Positions 59,332 to 64,000 of a stretch of DNA of 64,000 nucleotides are shown piece after piece. Below the pieces are notes generated by a model. That model was not told the DNA's origin and searched no databases. It worked only from the letters and a program-made list of their open reading frames with translations. Made by a program: the position numbers and the translations under genes. Source of the DNA: Magnolia sinica (taxonomy: Eukaryota; Streptophyta; Magnoliopsida; Magnoliales; Magnoliaceae); assembly GCF_029962835.1 (NCBI RefSeq), contig NC_080578.1:53127001-53191000 (forward strand), in the 5' to 3' direction. The stretch's first letter is position 1, and every line of letters starts with the position of its first letter.

Positions 59332-61336
59332 TCACAGTGGGCCCACACACTCATCACAGTGGGCCCACACACATCAAAGTGGCTCCACGTCCACCGTCCA
59401 GGCGGACGGTGGGAATGAAACACATACATCAATGTGGGCTCCATGTGGGGCCCACCATAGTGTTTATATCCCATCCGGACCGTTGATAAGGTCCAGCAGA
59501 CCTAGATGAAGGGTGATAAAAAGTTTCACCTTGATCCAAGATTTCTGTGGGCTCAAAAAGGGTTTCAAAGGTAAATGTTCAATCCCACGGTTTCATACGG
59601 TGTGGGCCACCTGCGTCTTGGATCAAGCTGATTTTTGGGGTGGGCCCACGTCAGGTAGGGGCCCACCATATGAACGGTTTAGATAGCACTGACACAGCAG
59701 CAGCAACAGCTGCTGCTGTTATTATTTTTTTTTTTGATTTTCATTTTTCCATGGATTTTGCAGGTGGGGTCCACCTCTTGCAGATCTGCTCCGTCCAATG
59801 GCTCCCCATGCCTCGCGACAGTCAAAACAAGCCCAATATTGGGCCTGTTTCAGCGTATGAAAGGGTTAGGAAAGGTTTCAATGGTGCAAACCTCCATTTG
59901 CCACGGTATGGCCCGCCTGAAGGTCTGATGGATCCCATCTTTTAGGTCAACGCCTAAAAAGAGCTTAGGGAAGGAATGGATGGTGTGGATTTAATACATA
60001 CATCAAGGTGGGGCCTACATGAATGGACCACCCCACTTGGAAACAAGGTAACACATATATATATATATTTCATCCAGGGGCGTCCAGCATCCCTGGACGT
60101 TGCACACGCATGGAAGCCTTGCTCAAGTGGGCCACCTCATGGTGAGTGGTGTGTGTACAACACCTAAAAGGTGGGTCCCACTTCTAGATATTTTGGATAG
60201 AAACACCTACTTCATAGTGGGGTCCATTCAAGTGGGCCACACATCCTCATTATCACAAAAAGAAAATAAATAAATAGATAAAATAAAGGGAAGAGAGATA
60301 GAGAGTGAGACCGTGTGATGGAGGGACCCCGGCACTATGGGCCCTCCCTTGCACTAAATCATACATCAAGTGGGTCCCATTTTATGTGGCCCATTAAAAA
60401 TTAAATCCAACGGTGGAGATCCCTTCTCCACCAAATTAAACGTCTAGATGACCCTAAACATACAAGAAAATAAACATCATGATGGGGTCCATGGAGAATG
60501 GCCCCATCATGGAATGATCATGATGATCCAAGTGGGCCATCGGCCACATCTTAGGGTCCAATGTGAGATCCAAACCATTGATCGGTTGGCCTCACTTGGC
60601 CCATCTTATAAATATGAAAATCTACCCTATCAAGGCACCCACCACTTGATCTTCTTGCTCCCTTGGCTTCCTTAGCTCCTTGAGCTCCTCTTTGATGGAG
60701 GAAGATGAAAAATGGATGGTTGAGATGAGAGATGAAGGGGTGGGAAAGGTGGACCTCACAAATGAAGTTTTCTCACCATGGGGAACTCATGGTGCTCTCT
60801 CTTGGATTTGGATTTTTGAAAAAAAGAATAAGAGAGATAGTTGTAAAGGGAGGGAGAGAGAGAGAAAGAGATGGGTGATGGAGTGATGGGGGATGGTTTG
60901 GGTTGAAAATGGTAAAAAGAGGTATGGTTGTTGTTGAAATTTGGAAAAGAGGAGTGGTGAGGTGGAAAGAATGGTGGACTTTTGAAAAAGGTGGGGATGG
61001 GTTGATGTACTTGAGGTATGGGATGCTTTAATGGTTGATTGATGGGACTAATTGTAGAGATTCCCTCGAAATCCGCAACGCGCGGTGTTTCTTCGGAATA
61101 AACGCTGATCGGCATCTTCTTACCTAGGTATCGGTTCGGTGCGCAAGTCACGGCATTGGAACCGCGGCGACGACGCGGTCGCTATGATATAACTTTCGGA
61201 CCAAGCCGATGACGGTGCGTGGGACCTGGCTTAGGATCGTGCGCAAATACCGAATACGGTGCGAAGGTTGCCGGAATTTGACCGGAAGGATCGCGGAAGC
61301 TAACGGAACAGTACGGATTAGGACACGGGTCTTACA

Positions 61337-63758
61337 GGACACACCCCCTTCCAACCGACCATGACACAATGGGAGATGCAGCCTCTTTGTATTCGGCCCC
61401 CATGCGCTCATACATCCACTCGATCTACGCATTGGAGCATCCTCCATGGTACCATAAGGGTTTGGGGACTTTCACCTTGGGACATCTATCGCGCCCCTGT
61501 GCTTAACAATATTTTTGGTATCCAATTCTGCCATCCACATTATATCTGTGAAGGCTACAGCCCTGATGCTGCTAGGGTGTACAACAACCATAACACACAA
61601 TGTAAGATGAATGAGTCACACAATCCAATCATACATCAATCTGACAAATACCATGCACTCATGTGGGACAACTCCACCTATCAGAGAGTCCCATAAACAA
61701 CCTACCCAATAGTATAATGTTATGATCAGTCACTCCTCATAACAAGCATGCAGATGATGTGTATGGGCATGTATCATGATACTATAATATCACATACTTA
61801 TAATCGGTATCGATAATCAGCCTATATATAAGGCAGGGTCCATAGATGAACAGCAGACCCATAAGATGAAAGTCGGTCCTCAACTATGGATATAGAAAAT
61901 CTAATAGCACGAGTCCCTCCATCTACGGCGATGATGAACTCTCCTCATATCAAGGTTGGGCCTAGGTGGCCTACCTATAATCCTAAGGATCCGGAACGGG
62001 CTTCCTTCACCATACTATCATATGGCCAGCTAGATGTCCTAGGGAGCCCAAATAAGTCCTAGATGGACTCTAAGATTAAAATAATCCTACTAGCAACCAA
62101 TGTGGGCCCAACACATTTGGGTTAGCTCAATGCGAATAGATGGATCATTCAAATATCAATTGGGTCCAATGATTTGGGTCAACCCACTTAGAGAAGGATG
62201 AGAATGGGCCTAACAAAGGGCCTAAGGGAAGGTCACAATGTGGACATTTAACTATCATTGCCCATCAATGTGGACATTTAACCAACATTACTCTGAAGGA
62301 GTAGCCCACATAGAGCCAAACATATAGTGGGGCCCGTAGCCTCACACAAGGGCCTCATATACAACATAATGGGCCTCACACAAGGGCCTAATATACTTCA
62401 CAATAGGCCTCACATAAGGGCCTATTAAAACAACCATAGCCCTCATAATGGCTGAAAAATATATGGGCTTCCCTTAATTAATCTCATACATTAATATTGG
62501 GCCTCTTGGGTCAGCCCATAGCCCACATACATCAATATTGGGCCTCTTGGGTCAGCCCATAGCCCACATACATCACGGTAGACCACATAGGGTAGCTCAA
62601 AGCCTAGAAAATGATAAGATAGGCTTAATCTAGCCCTTCCTACATGGTGGCCCTCTTTAGGTAGCCCATAGGCTCCAAAAATATAGCTAGGCCAAGTGTA
62701 CAACATACCCCACATAGTGGTTTACAATTCAGCCCATGAAGTCTACCATAATGGATGGATAACACCTCACCAATAGGAATTTTTAAGGCTGGATATTCAG
62801 CCCATCTAGCCCATTAAACATCCAAAAAATCTGGGCAGTCTGTCCCTTATACAATTAAATGAAAGGTGGACATAACAAGGCATCAAAGGGCCTAAATTCT
62901 GGTCAACATGAAGGTGCATATCATACAAGGAAGTGGACCTACTGTTGGACTTTTGGTCCAGCAACAGTCCAGTCAATCTAGACATTCAAGGGCTAGATGG
63001 TTGAAGGAAAAAATGCATCAATTGGGTCACAGATTTATCGTGGCGGGCCTGCACAATCCAGATCGGCCCCACCCAATGGATAGCTTGGATAAGACACGTA
63101 TAATATGGTGGGCCCACACACCATCATCCAAGGATGGACAGTACGAATATACAATATATACGTTAAGGTGGGCCCCACCCCTACACATGCAGGGTGGGCC
63201 CTGTAGATGGACGGCGTGGCATAAAGCAAATACATTTAAGGTGGGTCCCACCGTCCAGAGTGCTGGACGGTGTGGATAAGACCTATACATCATAGTTGGC
63301 CCTACATAGCACACCATCTAGAGATGGACGGTGTGAATACAGAATACATACATCAAGGTGGGCCCGCCCCCGTATGTGTAGCACGTGTGGGGTGGGCCCC
63401 ACAAGCTGCCAAATGGATGGACGGTATGGACATAACACATACCTCAAGATCAGACCATAGAACTTGCTGATGCCAAATACAACAGCTATATGCTACTAAA
63501 CTACTGGGCTATTGGCCCAGTGTCCAGCAGATGGATGGTGTATATATAAAATACATGCATCACATGTGGGTCCCACGCTCACGTGGCCCACCTGGTTTAG
63601 GTCAAACTGATATTTGTGTTTTTCTTTCATATAGTCCAGCAGTTGTTGCTACTAGACGTCTCATGGCTGGACGGTCTAGATGTAATTCATCCATCAAGTG
63701 GGGCCCACGTACATGTGGCCCACCAGCCACATACATCATCATCATCACCATAATAAGA

Positions 63759-63795
<37 letters not shown>

Positions 63796-64000
63796 AATAG
63801 AGGAGGGATTCCTCCACTATGAGTTCCTCACATGATCTACACCATACATCACATATGGGTCCCATGCATGCATGGGCCCAACATATCATATAAAAATCTA
63901 AGGTGGGGATACCATCCCCACCATGCAAATGAGGGGTCTAGATGACCCTTAGAAGGCATGGATTAGAGTAAAAACCATCATGGTGGGGTCCATAGAGAAT
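61337..64000 (-). repeat. J 5' LTR, continued, leaves the window
   Basis: Begins with K's right GGACA, then the CACCCCCTTCCAACCGACC block. Includes the paired AATGTGGACATTTAAC motifs (about 62236-62285), a GGCCCA section (62190-62620), a local duplication of ATCAATATTGGGCCTCTTGG (62490-62570), and GTGGGCCCCACC/CCGTCCA modules (63050-63730). A (GA)n run lies at 63763-63795. It is the reverse complement of F over long stretches (62400-62800 against 29750-30150), so J belongs to the F subfamily. The LTR start is beyond 64000. Confidence 0.85.
63763..63795. repeat. (GA)n microsatellite
   Basis: About 16 GA units, the reverse-strand counterpart of the (CT)n in F at 28731. Confidence 0.9.

Larger units (their letters stand above)
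57266..61336 (-). repeat. K: solo giant LTR, 4.07 kb, with perfect target-site duplication
   Basis: The plus strand reads TGTCACGCCCCAAACTCGGA at the left and ACACGGGTCTTACA at the right, so the minus strand begins TGTAAGACCCGTG and ends GTGACA. No primer site or interior is present and the same GGACA lies on both sides: this is a solo LTR left by LTR-LTR recombination. Its terminal parts keep many CpG dinucleotides (CGATCGCCGAATCTGGCGCC; CGCGCGG near 61080) that are TG or CA in the other copies, so it is probably the youngest insertion here. Contains the hairpin (57627-57645), a GGCCCA section (58690-59170), a TA/CA microsatellite and a CTG-rich patch (59690-59720). Confidence 0.93.

Noticed and set aside
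59690..59720. CAGCAGCAGCAACAGCTGCTGCTG as a possible coding poly-Gln tract
   Set aside because: Short palindromic CAG/CTG patch in a solo LTR with no surrounding gene; similar patches (GCTGCTGCTGCC) occur in other LTR copies (47725-47760).

Overview
This is repeat-dominated nuclear DNA from a flowering plant with a large genome. I see no intact host gene, no tRNA or rRNA gene and no CRISPR array. Almost all of it is Ty3/gypsy LTR retrotransposon sequence (initiator-methionine-tRNA primer sites, gag, chromodomain-type integrase) at several stages of decay and nested in each other. The very frequent GTGGGNCCCACC / TGATGTATGT / CCGTCCA wording is something I associate from memory with magnoliid-type genomes; that is a weak guess.

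Layout. 1-4319: a broken minus-strand gypsy element (RT, RNase H, integrase, start of a chromodomain) plus a separate broken ORF of the 'putative plant transposon protein' type. 4320-6139: right part of a plus-strand giant LTR. 6140-7064: AT-rich sequence. 7065-23502: element D, a complete minus-strand gypsy element of 16.4 kb with 4.57-kb LTRs, decayed gag-pol and a probable Ty1/copia solo LTR inserted into its chromodomain coding region. 23503-27683: AT-rich non-LTR sequence with a MITE and a CACTA-type end. 27684-31062 and 51326-51795: a plus-strand giant LTR (F) split by element A. 31063-51325: element A, flanked by a perfect ATTAT duplication, with about 5-kb LTRs and a 1.5-kb gag-only interior. 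Its 5' LTR is split by element B (33285-41684, CCGCC/CTGCC duplication), which has LTRs up to 5.8 kb and an interior of only 397 bp. 51795-56430: inverted and duplicated LTR fragments around a decayed minus-strand gag (J). 56431-57265 plus 61337-64000: J's 5' LTR, leaving the window, split by solo LTR K (57266-61336, perfect GGACA duplication).

Insertion order can be read directly: B is younger than A, A is younger than F, and K is younger than J. The LTRs of these families are mosaics of shared modules: GGCCCA-rich tandem arrays, a paired TGGTTAAATGTCCACATT motif, a CGAGGCCGATT minisatellite, and a TAAGCTT-N5-AAGCTTA hairpin near the 3' end. None of the elements here encodes a complete set of proteins, so A and B must have depended on partners such as an intact relative of D.
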